From Paracoccaceae bacterium (GTDB lineage: Bacteria > Pseudomonadota > Alphaproteobacteria > Rhodobacterales > Rhodobacteraceae): 64,000 bases of DNA. The notes beneath the pieces are model-generated. The model saw nothing but the letters and a program-made list of their open reading frames with translations, was not told where the DNA came from and ran no database searches. Below, in pieces: positions 40,831-49,894 of the stretch. Position 1 is the first letter of the stretch; every line of letters starts with the position of its first letter. Location: NCBI GenBank assembly GCA_024742455.1, contig JANSYL010000008.1, forward strand, positions 62,001 to 126,000, in the 5' to 3' direction. The position numbers were made by a program, and so were the translations under genes.

Positions 40831-42191
40831 AAGACCATCCGAATTCCTGGGACGCCCGCGCCAAGGCGCACAGCCTGTTCGGCTTCACCGACCTGCCCTC
40901 GATCGAGGCGCGGGGCACGGTGGTGCTGACTCATGGCGAGGGGCCCTATGTCGTGGACACGGACGGCAAGCGCTACCTCGATGCCAATTCCGGTCTCTGG
41001 AACATGGTGGCCGGCTTCGACCATGCGGGCCTGCGCGAGGCGGCGAAGGCGCAATATGACCGTTTCCCGGGCTATCACGCGTTTTTCGGCCGGATGTCGG
41101 ACCAGACCGTCGCCCTGTCCGAGAAGCTGGTGGAGGTGTCCCCCTTCGAGACGGGCCGGGTGTTCTACACCAATTCCGGGTCCGAGGCGAACGAGACCAT
41201 GGTCAAGATCCTGTGGATGCTGCACGCCGCCGAGGGGCAGCCGCACAGGCGCAAGATCCTGACGCGTGTGAACGGGTATCACGGGGTGTCGGTGGTCGCG
41301 GCCTCGATGACCGGCAAACCCTATAACAGCGTCTTCGGCCTGCCGCTGGAGGGGTTCATTCACCTGACCTGCCCGCATTACTGGCGCGAGGGCCGCGCGG
41401 GCGAGAGCGAGGCGGATTTCACGGCCCGGCTGGCGGCGGAACTGGAGGCGGTGATCGCCCGCGAAGGCGCCGACACGATCGCGGGGTTCTTCGCCGAACC
41501 GGTGATGGGGGCCGGCGGGGTGATCCCGCCGCCCGCAGGCTATTTCCAGGCCATCGCGCCGGTGCTGAGGAAGCATGGCATCCCGCTTGTGGCTGACGAG
41601 GTGATCTGCGGCTTCGGGCGGACCGGTGAAATCTGGGGGTCGCAGACCTATGGGTTCATGCCCGATGCCATCATCGCATCCAAGGCGATGACGGCGGGGT
41701 ATTTCCCGATGGGCGCGGTGATCCTGGGGCCGGACCTGTCGGACCGGGTCGAGGCCGCCGTGGCCCCGATGGAGGAGTTTCCGCATGGCTTCACCGCATC
41801 AGGCCACCCGGTGGGCTGCGCGGTGGCGCTGAAGGCCATCGACGTGATCTTGAACGAGGGGCTGATGGCCCAGGTGCGCGCCGGTGCGGGCCGGATGGAG
41901 GCGGGGCTGGCCGAAGTGGCGCGGCACGCCAATATCGGGGAGCTGCGGGGGATCGGCTATATGTGGGCGCTGGAAGCGGTGCGCGACCGGGCGACGAAGA
42001 CGCCGTTCGAGGGGCATCTGAGCGTCAGCGAACGGATCGCCAATACCTGCACCGATCTGGGCCTGATCTGCCGTCCGCTGGGACAATCGGTGGTGCTGTG
42101 CCCGCCTTTCATCCTGACCGATGCGCAGATGGACGAGATGATCGAAAAGCTCGACCGCGCGTTGAACATGGTCTTTGCCGAGCTGGCGTAA
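40827..42191 (+). CDS. Class III aminotransferase (omega-amine type)
   Basis: The 454-residue fold-type I PLP enzyme has the YTNSGSEANETMVKI cofactor segment, GFFAEPVMGAGGVIPP, LVADEVICGFGRTG with the pyridine Asp, and the Schiff-base lysine in IIASKAMTAGY (about residue 288). The class moves an amino group from omega-amines such as putrescine or taurine to pyruvate. It lies at the end of the amine cluster, with its start coupled to the class IV enzyme. Confidence 0.93.
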   Translation: MKDHPNSWDARAKAHSLFGFTDLPSIEARGTVVLTHGEGPYVVDTDGKRYLDANSGLWNMVAGFDHAGLREAAKAQYDRFPGYHAFFGRMSDQTVALSEKLVEVSPFETGRVFYTNSGSEANETMVKILWMLHAAEGQPHRRKILTRVNGYHGVSVVAASMTGKPYNSVFGLPLEGFIHLTCPHYWREGRAGESEADFTARLAAELEAVIAREGADTIAGFFAEPVMGAGGVIPPPAGYFQAIAPVLRKHGIPLVADEVICGFGRTGEIWGSQTYGFMPDAIIASKAMTAGYFPMGAVILGPDLSDRVEAAVAPMEEFPHGFTASGHPVGCAVALKAIDVILNEGLMAQVRAGAGRMEAGLAEVARHANIGELRGIGYMWALEAVRDRATKTPFEGHLSVSERIANTCTDLGLICRPLGQSVVLCPPFILTDAQMDEMIEKLDRALNMVFAELA

Positions 42192-42270
42192 CCGGCGGGT
42201 GCGAATCTTCCTGCGAAGCTTCGCCTTTTGAAAGAAAGGGGGCTTTGCCCCCGCGCCTTGCGGCGCCCCC

Positions 42271-42298
42271 CCAGAGGTATTTTCGAAGCAAAGAGAAA
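42271..42298 (-). repeat. Intergenic GTATTT/AAAG repeat copy
   Basis: The plus strand reads CCAGAGGTATTTTCGAAGCA then AAGAGAAA. It lies between the class III aminotransferase gene and the convergent lipoprotein gene. Confidence 0.65.
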
Positions 42299-42304
42299 GG
42301 GGGG

Positions 42305-42628
42305 TCAGCGCGGGGCGGCGGCCTCGGCGCAATAGCGGTGGGCGGCGGCGACGCGGTCGGCCATGAAGAAATGGTCGGGATTGGCGGGCGTGGCGATGGC
42401 GGCCATCTCTGCATGGGCCTGCGCAAGGGTGGCCGCGTGCCCGGCGCGATCCTGTGGCGCGGCGGTGGCGCAATCCGAAAAGGCGGCCATCGCGGCGCGA
42501 TACGTGGCGGTGGAGGGATCAGGCGGCGGGGCCGGGCGCGCGTCCCATGCCGGGAACCAGCCGCAGCCCGTCAGGGCCAGCGCCGCCCCAAGCCAGGCGA
42601 CGCGGATCGCGGGCCGCAGAGGGCGCAT
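42305..42628 (-). CDS. Putative lipoprotein downstream of phaR
   Basis: The 107-residue product has a signal segment ending in the lipobox LTGC (Cys about 22), a Pro-rich linker and a helical domain with two cysteines (about 52 and 100). It starts at ATG 42628, sharing one base with the phaR stop, so it is coupled to phaR. No family is recognised. Confidence 0.72.
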   Translation of the reverse strand: MRPLRPAIRVAWLGAALALTGCGWFPAWDARPAPPPDPSTATYRAAMAAFSDCATAAPQDRAGHAATLAQAHAEMAAIATPANPDHFFMADRVAAAHRYCAEAAAPR

Positions 42629-43191
42629 CACATCTGGCTGAGCTTGGACTGCAGATCCGCCAGCTGGCGCTTGATATCGTCAAGCTCGTCCGAGGCGGAT
42701 TTCCCCTCGGGCGTCTCGGCATCCCCTTCCTGCGCAGGACCGGACCATTGCGGGGACAGCCCGCCGGTCATCGCCTTCATGAACGCCTCCTGCTGGGCGC
42801 GCATCGCCTCGAAGCCGGGCATCGCGGCCATCGGGTTCATCGCGGTCATGTTCTCGACCATTTTCGACTGGCCCTGTTTCAGCATCTCGAAGCTGACGGC
42901 CAGGAAATCGGGGACCACCGAATGGGCCTGGCTGGTATAGCTGCGCACGAGGTCGTTCAGCACGCCGATCGGCAGCACGCTTTCGCCCCGGCTTTCATGT
43001 TCGGCGATTATCTGCAGCAGGTATTGACGGGTCAGGTCGTCACCGGATTTCAGATCGACGATCTGCACGTCACGGCCCGACCGGATGAAACCCGCGATAT
43101 CCTCCAGCGTGACGTAATCGGAAGTCTCGGTGTTATAGAGCCTGCGGCTGGCATACCGCTTGATCAACAGCGGCGTATCGGTGTCGGACAT
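42628..43191 (-). CDS. phaR: Polyhydroxyalkanoate synthesis repressor
   Basis: The 187-residue regulator has the PhaR N-terminal DNA-binding domain (LIKRYASRRLYNTETSDYVT, residues 8-27 region) followed by the PHB accumulation regulatory domain and a C-terminal coiled coil. It binds DNA and PHB granules and represses phasin expression until polymer is present. Two CTGC-N3-GCAG sites in the phaP-phaC gap are its likely targets. The start ATG 43191 is chosen by homology; the open frame to 43317 is shadow. Confidence 0.96.
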   Translation of the reverse strand: MSDTDTPLLIKRYASRRLYNTETSDYVTLEDIAGFIRSGRDVQIVDLKSGDDLTRQYLLQIIAEHESRGESVLPIGVLNDLVRSYTSQAHSVVPDFLAVSFEMLKQGQSKMVENMTAMNPMAAMPGFEAMRAQQEAFMKAMTGGLSPQWSGPAQEGDAETPEGKSASDELDDIKRQLADLQSKLSQM

Positions 43192-43307
43192 CGGCCGGGT
43201 CCTTTTGGCTGCGGTGCAGAACGAAACAGCACCGTGAAGCCTAGACGGGTGGCGGGGAAATGCCAACGCATAATGGCAAGGCCCGAAGGGGCCGCCGGAA
43301 AGGGACG

Positions 43308-43344
43308 GCGCAAACACAAAGGGCGGACCCGGAGGTCCGCCCTT
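43308..43344 (-). terminator. Terminator downstream of phaP
   Basis: An 11-bp perfect stem, AAGGGCGGACC (43319-43329) with GGTCCGCCCTT (43334-43344), has loop CGGA and is followed on the minus strand by a T-rich TTTGTGTTT tail. It separates phaP from phaR. Confidence 0.7.
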
Positions 43345-43400
43345 GCGGGGGGTGGGGACGGTGGGGAGGACACCATCCCTTGCCCCGGATGGGGGGCCGA

Positions 43401-43850
43401 TTACTCGGCTGCGGTCGCCTGCTTGACCACGTTGGTGGCGTCGGCAGTTGCCTTCTTGACAGCGGCGGTCGCCTCTTCGGTGGCTTCCTTGCCGGCAGCC
43501 ATCATCAGTTCGACGGTTTCCATCTGAACTTTCTTGGCGACCTCGGCGAAGGCAGCCATGGTTTCGGCGGCCATTTCGGCCTGGGCCGAAGCGAAATCGG
43601 TCATCGCCTTGGTGTAGTCGGTCGGCTCGTCCTTGGCGGTGGTCACGTCACCCAGTTTCGACAGGGTGTCTTTGGTCCACTTCGACGAGATCTCGGTCGA
43701 CTGCTCTGCGGCGTCCAGCGCCACTTTCGACAGTTTGTCGCCCATGGCGGCCGAGGTCTTGAACGCTTCGGTCATGGCCGAGGTGTCGACCGGGAACGAT
43801 GCCATCATGTCCGAGACGTATTTGGTGAAATCGGTGGAGGCGGTTGCCAT
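43401..43850 (-). CDS. phaP: Phasin (PHB granule-associated protein)
   Basis: The 149-residue, Ala-rich, amphipathic helical protein fits the phasin family: no cysteine, no signal peptide, and a long helical middle (TKAMTDFASAQAEMAAETMA at about 85-104). The C-terminus has a PhaF-like Ala/Lys/Thr helix. It coats PHB granules and sets their size. ATG 43850 has a GGAG site. Two PhaR-type operators lie 60-98 nt upstream, as in Rhodobacter and Paracoccus. Confidence 0.92.
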   Translation of the reverse strand: MATASTDFTKYVSDMMASFPVDTSAMTEAFKTSAAMGDKLSKVALDAAEQSTEISSKWTKDTLSKLGDVTTAKDEPTDYTKAMTDFASAQAEMAAETMAAFAEVAKKVQMETVELMMAAGKEATEEATAAVKKATADATNVVKQATAAE

Positions 43851-43909
43851 TGCTTTGCTCCTTGATTGCCCAGGGGCGGGCTTTGCTGCATGTGCGAAGA
43901 ATATGCCTG

Positions 43910-43920
43910 CTGCAGCGCAG
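43910..43920. promoter_or_regulatory. PhaR operator 1 (CTGC-N3-GCAG)
   Basis: CTGCAGCGCAG matches the CTGC-N3-GCAG site bound by PhaR in Paracoccus and Rhodobacter. It lies about 60 nt upstream of phaP. Confidence 0.75.
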
Positions 43921-43937
43921 CAAGTCAACGGTTTTTT

Positions 43938-43948
43938 CTGCACTGCAG
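43938..43948. promoter_or_regulatory. PhaR operator 2 (CTGC-N3-GCAG)
   Basis: CTGCACTGCAG is a second exact match, 28 bp from the first, in the gap between phaC and phaP. Paired sites suggest cooperative binding. Confidence 0.75.
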
Positions 43949-43983
43949 CAAAGGGCCGATCCGGCCCGAAAAGCCGCCCCGTT

Positions 43984-45765
43984 TCAGAGGGTTGGGCGTT
44001 CCAGAACGTAGGTGCCCGGGGCCGGAGCCAGGGTTTTGCCTGCCTCCCCGCCCGGAATGCGCGCCGGAACCTGGTCGCCGGACCGACTCGCCAGCCAGTC
44101 GTACCAGCGCGGCCACCACGACCCTGACGTGTATTTCGCCTTGTTGCGCCAGTCCTCGGGCGCGCCCGTGACCTTCGGGCCGGTATAATGGCCGTATTTC
44201 TGCTTGCTCGGTGGATTGACGATGCCCGCGATATGGCCGGATTCCGACAGGATGAAGGTTTTGTCCTTCGCGCCCATCTGCGCGATGCCGCGGAAACTGT
44301 CGACCCAGGCGGCGATGTGATCGGTTTCGCAGGCCACCGCGCAAAGCGGCACGTCGACATCGCCCACCTGCACCGTTTCGCCGAACAGATCGATGCCGCC
44401 CGCGGCGAACTTGTTGTCCTGGCAGAGGCCGCGCAGGTATTCCACCGCCATCTTCGCGGGCAGGTTGGTCGAGTCGCCGTTCCAGTAGAGCAGGTCGAAG
44501 GCCGGGGGCGCCTCACCCATCATGTAGCTGCGCACGGCGGGCCCGTAGATCAGGTCATTGGCGCGCAGGAAGCTGAAGGTTTTGGACATGTAATGGCTGT
44601 CGAGCACCCCATCGACCGACACCTGGCGTTCGATGGCATCGATGAAATCATTGTCGAGGAAAGGCGTGAATTCGCCGTGGTTGGAAAAATCCGTAAGCGC
44701 GGTGAAGAAGGTCGCCGATGTGACGGATGTGTCCCGCCGCTTTTTCAGAAGCGCCAGCGTCATCGCCAGCGTGGTGCCCGCGATGCAATAGCCCACGGCA
44801 TTGACGGATTTGGTGCCGCAGATGTCCTTGGCCGCCTCGATCGCGGCAAGGTAGCCTTTTTCGATATAATCCTCGATACCCGTGTCGGCATAGCTGGCAT
44901 CGGGGTTCTTCCAGCTGACCACGAACAATGTGATGCCCTGCCCCACCAGCCAGTTGATCAGGCTGTTCTGTTCCTTGAGGTCGAGGATGTAGAACTTGTT
45001 GATCCAGGGCGGGAAGATCACCAGCGGGGTCTCATGCACGGTTTCGGTGCGGGGGGCATACTGGATCAGCTCCAGCATCTCGTTGCGGAACACCACCGCA
45101 CCCTCGGTGGTGGCGATATTGTCGCCGACCTTGAAGGCGTCCGGGTCGGCCAGCGTGGGCAGCAATTCGCCCTTTCGGGATTCGACATCGCGCACCAGGT
45201 TCTCAAGCCCCTGCACAAGGCTGGCACCATCTGTCTCGACCGCGCGCTGCAGCGCATCGGGATTGGTCGCGAGGTAATTGGTGGGCGAGAACAGGTCGAT
45301 CATCTGGTTGGCAAAGAACGACACCCGGTGCTTGTCGCGCGGGTCGAGCCCGTCGATGTCATCGACGGCCTGCTGGATCGCCTCGGCCGACAGCAGGTAT
45401 TGCTGCTTGACGAAGTTGAAATAGGGATGCGTTCGCCAGAGCGGGTTGGAAAACCGCTTGTCATCTGGTGTCGGGTCCTCGGGCGGGGTCAGGATCTGGC
45501 CCTCGGCCAGATGGTTCTGGACCTCAAGGTAATGGTGCAGCGTCTTGCCCCAGAACTGGACCTGATGCTCCATCAGCTTGGCGGGGTTGGTCATCCATTC
45601 GTTCAGATAGGCCAGCCCCGCCTTCATGTAGAGATCCTGGCTGGGCCCGCTCAGCCCGGCATCGGTATTGGCGTTGGCATGCGCGCTCAGGGCGGCGACC
45701 AATCGCTTCGACAGTTCCTCGACCTTGGCGAGGTTTTCGTTCAAACGCTCCAGGTTTTCGCCCAT
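43984..45765 (-). CDS. phaC: Class I poly(3-hydroxyalkanoate) synthase
   Basis: The 593-residue enzyme polymerises (R)-3-hydroxybutyryl-CoA on the granule surface. The lipase-like box is GYCIAG with the nucleophile Cys327; WDYWxxD-type segments (FDLLYWNGDSTNLPAKM) supply the catalytic Asp region and SGHIAGIVNPP holds the catalytic His. ATG 45765 is preferred to TTG 45771 because GGGAGG lies 7 nt before it. It is divergent from phaZ and upstream of phaP on the same strand. Confidence 0.97.
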   Translation of the reverse strand: MGENLERLNENLAKVEELSKRLVAALSAHANANTDAGLSGPSQDLYMKAGLAYLNEWMTNPAKLMEHQVQFWGKTLHHYLEVQNHLAEGQILTPPEDPTPDDKRFSNPLWRTHPYFNFVKQQYLLSAEAIQQAVDDIDGLDPRDKHRVSFFANQMIDLFSPTNYLATNPDALQRAVETDGASLVQGLENLVRDVESRKGELLPTLADPDAFKVGDNIATTEGAVVFRNEMLELIQYAPRTETVHETPLVIFPPWINKFYILDLKEQNSLINWLVGQGITLFVVSWKNPDASYADTGIEDYIEKGYLAAIEAAKDICGTKSVNAVGYCIAGTTLAMTLALLKKRRDTSVTSATFFTALTDFSNHGEFTPFLDNDFIDAIERQVSVDGVLDSHYMSKTFSFLRANDLIYGPAVRSYMMGEAPPAFDLLYWNGDSTNLPAKMAVEYLRGLCQDNKFAAGGIDLFGETVQVGDVDVPLCAVACETDHIAAWVDSFRGIAQMGAKDKTFILSESGHIAGIVNPPSKQKYGHYTGPKVTGAPEDWRNKAKYTSGSWWPRWYDWLASRSGDQVPARIPGGEAGKTLAPAPGTYVLERPTL

Positions 45766-45913
45766 GTCCAAGCCTCCCCTTGGTCACTGACCACCTTGAT
45801 TTGCCTGCGCCGATGGTCCATCACCACAGTAGCTGCGCCGGGGAAAGGGGGCAAAGCGACGTATTGAACCGGGACGTGCCTTAACCCCGGTCAGGTATCG
45901 GCAGGAGACCCGA

Positions 45914-47182
45914 ATGCGCTACCTTCTCACCTACGATCTCATGGAATCGCTGCGCGTGACCAACCAGTGGCTGGGCTCGACCGCGCGCGCCGCATGTTCG
46001 TATCCGCAACTGGGCCTTTTCGCGAACCCGGCGATCCAGATGACCGCCGCCTGGGGCGAGGTTGCCGAACGCAGCTTTGCCCGGATGGCAACGAAACCGT
46101 CCTGGAACATCTTTTCGATCCCCGCCAGCGACGGGCGCGACCATATCGTGACCGTTGAAACCGTGGTCGAACGTCCCTTCGGCGACCTGATCCGGTTCGA
46201 CGTCGCGGGCCGCGCGCCCACGGGGCGCAAGGTGCTGCTGGTCGCGCCGATGTCGGGCCATTACGCCACGCTCCTGCGGTCGACCGTGGTGTCGCTTCTG
46301 CCCGATTGCGATGTCTACATCACCGATTGGCACAATGCCCGCGACATCCCCGTCAGCAAGGGCAAGTTCGATGTCGAGGATTACACGCTCTACCTCGTGG
46401 ATTTCCTGCGCGAGATGGGGCCGGACACCCATGTGATCGCCGTCTGCCAGCCTGCGCCCCTGGCGCTGGCCGCCACCGCCTACCTGGCCGAGGAAGACCC
46501 CGCCGCGCAGCCGCGCACCCTGACGCTGATCGGCGGGCCGATCGACCCCGATGCCGCCGCCACCGACGTCACCGATTTCGGCAACCGCGTCACCATGGGC
46601 CAGCTTGAAAAAATGGTGCTGCAGCGCGTGGGGTTCAAATACGCGGGCGCGGGCCGCATGGTCTATCCGGGCCTGCAACAGCTGGGCTCGTTCATGGCGA
46701 TGAATGCCGAAAAACACGCCAAGGCGTTTTCCAACCAGATCCTCGCCGTCGCCAAGGGCGAGGCATCGGATGGCGACAAGCACAACAAGTTCTACGACGA
46801 ATACCTGGCCGTGATGGACATGACGGCCGAGTTCTACCTGTCGACCGTCGAACGCATCTTCAAGAACGGCGAGATCGCAAAGAACCGGTTCACCGTCGGC
46901 GGCAAGAAGGTCGATATCGGCAAGATCACCACCGTCGCGGTCAAGACCGTCGAAGGCGGCAAGGACGATATCTCGGCCCCCGGCCAATGCGTGGCCGCGC
47001 TGGACCTGCTGACCGGGCTGCCCGACGCGAAAAAGGCCAGCTATCTCGAACCCAATGCGGGCCATTACGGGATTTTCGCGGGCAAGAGCTGGCGCAACAA
47101 CATCCGGCCTCTGGTGCTCGATTTCATCGATGCCAATTGCGACGTGCCGAAGGCACCCGTCAGCGACGTCGCCGCCCAATAG
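45914..47182 (+). CDS. phaZ: Intracellular polyhydroxyalkanoate depolymerase
   Basis: The 422-residue protein is the intracellular short-chain PHB depolymerase type, with the nucleophile Cys178 in the VCQPA box replacing the usual lipase serine. The N-terminal MRYLLTYDLMESLRVTNQW and C-terminal PNAGHYGIFAGKSWRNN (catalytic His) segments are characteristic. It would mobilise PHB to hydroxybutyrate. There is no signal peptide. It is divergent from phaC with a 148-nt shared promoter region. Confidence 0.95.
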   Translation: MRYLLTYDLMESLRVTNQWLGSTARAACSYPQLGLFANPAIQMTAAWGEVAERSFARMATKPSWNIFSIPASDGRDHIVTVETVVERPFGDLIRFDVAGRAPTGRKVLLVAPMSGHYATLLRSTVVSLLPDCDVYITDWHNARDIPVSKGKFDVEDYTLYLVDFLREMGPDTHVIAVCQPAPLALAATAYLAEEDPAAQPRTLTLIGGPIDPDAAATDVTDFGNRVTMGQLEKMVLQRVGFKYAGAGRMVYPGLQQLGSFMAMNAEKHAKAFSNQILAVAKGEASDGDKHNKFYDEYLAVMDMTAEFYLSTVERIFKNGEIAKNRFTVGGKKVDIGKITTVAVKTVEGGKDDISAPGQCVAALDLLTGLPDAKKASYLEPNAGHYGIFAGKSWRNNIRPLVLDFIDANCDVPKAPVSDVAAQ

Positions 47183-47214
47183 GGTGGCGGGGCGCCCGGC
47201 GGCAGGCCGGGCTT

Positions 47215-47241
47215 GTCCGTATTTATGGAAAGATGAAGCGG
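47215..47241 (+). repeat. Intergenic GTATTT/AAAG repeat, short form
   Basis: Reads CGTATTTATGGAAAGATGAA then GCGGGCGGG between phaZ and the convergent SDR gene. Confidence 0.6.
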
Positions 47242-47248
47242 GCGGGGG

Positions 47249-48004
47249 TCACCCCGCCGTCCAGCCGCCATCGACCATCAGCGCGGTGCCTGTGACCATC
47301 GCCGACGCGTCCGAAGCGAGAAAGACCACCGCGCCCATGATATCGGTGACCCGGGCCAGCCGCGGCAGCTTGATCCTGTCCTCGATCCAGGCGCGTTTGT
47401 CCGGATCATCCAGGGTGGCCGCGTTCAGCGTGGTGCGCACGAAAGTGGGGCAGATCGTGTTGACGCGGATATGCCTTGGGCCCCAGTCGATGGCCATCGC
47501 CTTGGTCATGCCCTCAAGCGCATGTTTCGAGGCGGCATAGACCGCCCGGTCCGGCCCGCCGACTTGGCCCATCTGCGAGGAAATCTGGATGATCGAGCCA
47601 CCGGGCGGCATGCTCCGCGCGACGGCCTGGGCCAGGAAATAGGCGGCACGGGTATTGGTCTGCATCACCGCGTCGTAGTCGGCCTCGGTCGTGTCCTGCG
47701 CGGGGGCGTGGCGCGCAGTGCCCGCGGCATTGCAAAGGTTGTCGAACGGCCCGGCATCGGCGACGAGGGTTCGGACCGCGTCGGTATCGGTGATGTCGAG
47801 CGCATGCGCCGTGGCGGGCCAGCCGCGATCGGTGAAGGCCCGGGCGACATCGTCCAGTGCCTCCGCCCCGCGCGCGACCAGCGTGACGCGCGCGCCTGCC
47901 TCGGCGAGCGCGGCGGCGCAGCCGAGACCGATCCCGCGCGAGGCCCCGGTGACCAGGGCGGACTTGCCATCGAGCCGGAAGGAGGGGGTGGCGGGCAGGT
48001 CCAT
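47249..48004 (-). CDS. Short-chain dehydrogenase/reductase
   Basis: The 251-residue SDR has the NAD(P)-binding TGASRGIG motif (about 20-27), the NAAG structural motif, catalytic Ser in IIQISSQMGQ and the YAASK active-site tetrad (about 156). The C-terminal GTALMVDGGW is typical of classical SDRs. It starts at ATG 48004, 4 nt after the hydrolase stop. The substrate is not known. Confidence 0.93.
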   Translation of the reverse strand: MDLPATPSFRLDGKSALVTGASRGIGLGCAAALAEAGARVTLVARGAEALDDVARAFTDRGWPATAHALDITDTDAVRTLVADAGPFDNLCNAAGTARHAPAQDTTEADYDAVMQTNTRAAYFLAQAVARSMPPGGSIIQISSQMGQVGGPDRAVYAASKHALEGMTKAMAIDWGPRHIRVNTICPTFVRTTLNAATLDDPDKRAWIEDRIKLPRLARVTDIMGAVVFLASDASAMVTGTALMVDGGWTAG

Positions 48005-48008
48005 CGGA

Positions 48009-48758
48009 TCACATCGCCGCCAGCATCTCATCCAGCGTCCGGGTCAGGATCTGCAGGCAGGCATCATCGGAAAACCGGTGATCGGCCCCCTTGACCAGTT
48101 CCATCCGGATATCGGGCCCGTCCAGATGCGCCAGCAGGCGCAGCGCCACGTCCTGCGAAACCGCGTCATCTGCGGTGCCCTGCAGCAGGCGCACCGGCAC
48201 ATCCAGCGCCAGGGGGCTGCGCAGTACAAGGTGGTCGCGCCCGTCCTCGATCAGGCGGCGGGTCAGGACCATGTCCTCACCATACTCCGAGGGCAGCGCG
48301 ATCCGCCCCGTTTCCATCACCTCGCGGCGCTGATCCTCGGACCAGTTGGCCCAATATCCATCCTCGGTGAAATCGGGGGCGGCGGCGATGGTGACCAGCC
48401 CGGCAAGGCGGCGGGGCATCCGGCGCGCCATCAGCAGGCTGATCCAGCCACCCATCGACGACCCGACAAGAACCAGTGGCCCCTCGGTCAAGGCGGTCAG
48501 CGCCGCCCCGGCATCCTCGGCCCAGTCTCCGATGGACCCATCGGTGAACAGGCCTTCGCTTTGCCCATGCCCGGAATAGTCGAAACGCAGGAAGGCCCGG
48601 CCGCGCGCCCTGGCCCAGTCTTCGAGGTGGATCGCCTTGGTGCCGGTCATGTCCGAGCGGAGGCCGCCGAGGAAGACCACGGCGGGGCCCGTGCCCGGCG
48701 TCAGGTGATAGGCGAGGCGGCGGGACTGGGGCGTGTCGAGAAAGGCGGGGGCGGTCAT
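48009..48758 (-). CDS. Alpha/beta hydrolase
   Basis: The 249-residue cytoplasmic hydrolase has nucleophile Ser in LVGSSMGGW (about 100), an oxyanion FLGGLRSDM segment near residue 31 and a terminal GADHRF catalytic His. The first strand-turn (FDYSGHGQSEG) is typical of esterases or thioesterases of the ABHD10 type. ATG 48758 has an AAGGAG site. It is co-directional with the SDR and probably co-transcribed. Confidence 0.9.
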   Translation of the reverse strand: MTAPAFLDTPQSRRLAYHLTPGTGPAVVFLGGLRSDMTGTKAIHLEDWARARGRAFLRFDYSGHGQSEGLFTDGSIGDWAEDAGAALTALTEGPLVLVGSSMGGWISLLMARRMPRRLAGLVTIAAAPDFTEDGYWANWSEDQRREVMETGRIALPSEYGEDMVLTRRLIEDGRDHLVLRSPLALDVPVRLLQGTADDAVSQDVALRLLAHLDGPDIRMELVKGADHRFSDDACLQILTRTLDEMLAAM

Positions 48759-48825
48759 TTGCGTCTCCTTCCCCGCCGGTTGTCGCGGGGCGCGGCGCGG
48801 AGTGCAAGGCAGGGTTTGGATGTGA

Positions 48826-49025
48826 GCGCAGGGCGGGACCTGTCCCGCCATCCGTTGCTTTACACCTTGGCGCTAAGCCGTGGCATCGCCGACCCGGCGG
48901 GATGGCGAGCCAACCTTTGAAAGGTGCGCTTTATGCCAGCCAAGTCATTACACCATTAGATCGGAGCACGTTCACTAACCAAATCGCCAACCCGGTGGGA
49001 CGGGTCGGCGATGGTGCGGCGGGCT
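48826..49025. repeat. Structured non-coding repeat, copy B
   Basis: This is the second copy of the element at 8226-8470. Hairpins GGCGGGACCTGTCCCGCC (48833-48850), CGCCGACCCGGCGGGATGGCG and GCCAACCCGGTGGGACGGGT flank the conserved CCAGCCAAGTCATTACACC linker. It lies between divergent genes, beside the ArsR-type operators. No open frame with coding character is seen. Confidence 0.6.
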
Positions 49026-49063
49026 GACGCCCTTGATTCCGCACCTCAGAAGACCCCAATTAG

Positions 49064-49095
49064 GTGACTATCTTGTCACGTGACTATAGAATCAC
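49064..49095. promoter_or_regulatory. Tandem operators for the ArsR-SRPBCC regulator
   Basis: Two adjoining 16-bp imperfect inverted repeats, GTGACTATCTTGTCAC (49064-49079) and GTGACTATAGAATCAC (49080-49095), end 13 nt before the ATG at 49109. Their position suggests autorepression. Confidence 0.6.
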
Positions 49096-49108
49096 ATATA
49101 AGCCGTTC

Positions 49109-49894
49109 ATGGATGCGATTTTCAAAGCCCTCGCCGACCCCGCCCGCCGTGCCCTTCTCGACAGCCTGCGCGAGACCGACGGGCAGACCCTGACCGAACT
49201 GGAAGCCCAGTTCGACATGACCCGATTCGGCGTCATGAAACATCTGGGGGTTCTGGAAGACGCCTCTCTCATCGTCACGACCAGGAAGGGGCGGTTCAAA
49301 TACCACTATCTCAACTCCGTCCCCCTGCAGGAGGCGATCGACCGCTGGATCGACCCCCTGCTGGCCAAGCCTGCGGCCCGCGCCGTGACGCAGCTCAAAT
49401 CCAACCTTGAAAGCCCCCGAGACAGGAAAGACCTGACCATGCCCGAGACCCGAACCAAGCCCGATTTCATGATGGCCACCTATATCCGCTGCAGCCGTGA
49501 TGCGCTGTGGGCGGCCCTGACCGACCCCGTCCAGATGGGCGAATATCACTTCCTCGCCCCGCGCGTGACGCAGGAGGGGGACAGCTACACCTATCACACG
49601 CCCGATGGCGGCACGATGATGGTGGCCCGGACCCTGGCCACCGAACCGAAAAGCCGGATCGAGGCCACGTTCGAGCCCCATTGGGAACCGGGCATCCCCG
49701 CCTCGCGCACCGTCTATCTGCTGTCCGAGGAAGGTGCGCATATGAAACTGGTGATCGAACATTACGACCTGCATTTCCCGGTCGTGCCCGGCGAAGGCGT
49801 GGCCGATGGATGGGAACGCTGGGCCGCGGGGCTGAAGACCTTTCTCGAAACCGGGGCTGCGGCGCGGTTCAACCAGGCGGGGGTTGCGGGATGA
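49109..49894 (+). CDS. ArsR-family HTH fused to an SRPBCC (AHSA1-like) domain
   Basis: The 261-residue fusion joins an ArsR winged helix ([20 protein letters not shown] and the recognition region [20 protein letters not shown], residues about 5-80) to an SRPBCC ligand-binding domain (about 110-250, starting [20 protein letters not shown]). These two are usually separate coupled genes. Start ATG 49109 is used because 49064 lies within the operators. The fusion would let a bound hydrophobic ligand alter DNA binding (inference). The stop overlaps the MAPEG gene by 4 nt. Confidence 0.9.
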   Translation: MDAIFKALADPARRALLDSLRETDGQTLTELEAQFDMTRFGVMKHLGVLEDASLIVTTRKGRFKYHYLNSVPLQEAIDRWIDPLLAKPAARAVTQLKSNLESPRDRKDLTMPETRTKPDFMMATYIRCSRDALWAALTDPVQMGEYHFLAPRVTQEGDSYTYHTPDGGTMMVARTLATEPKSRIEATFEPHWEPGIPASRTVYLLSEEGAHMKLVIEHYDLHFPVVPGEGVADGWERWAAGLKTFLETGAAARFNQAGVAG

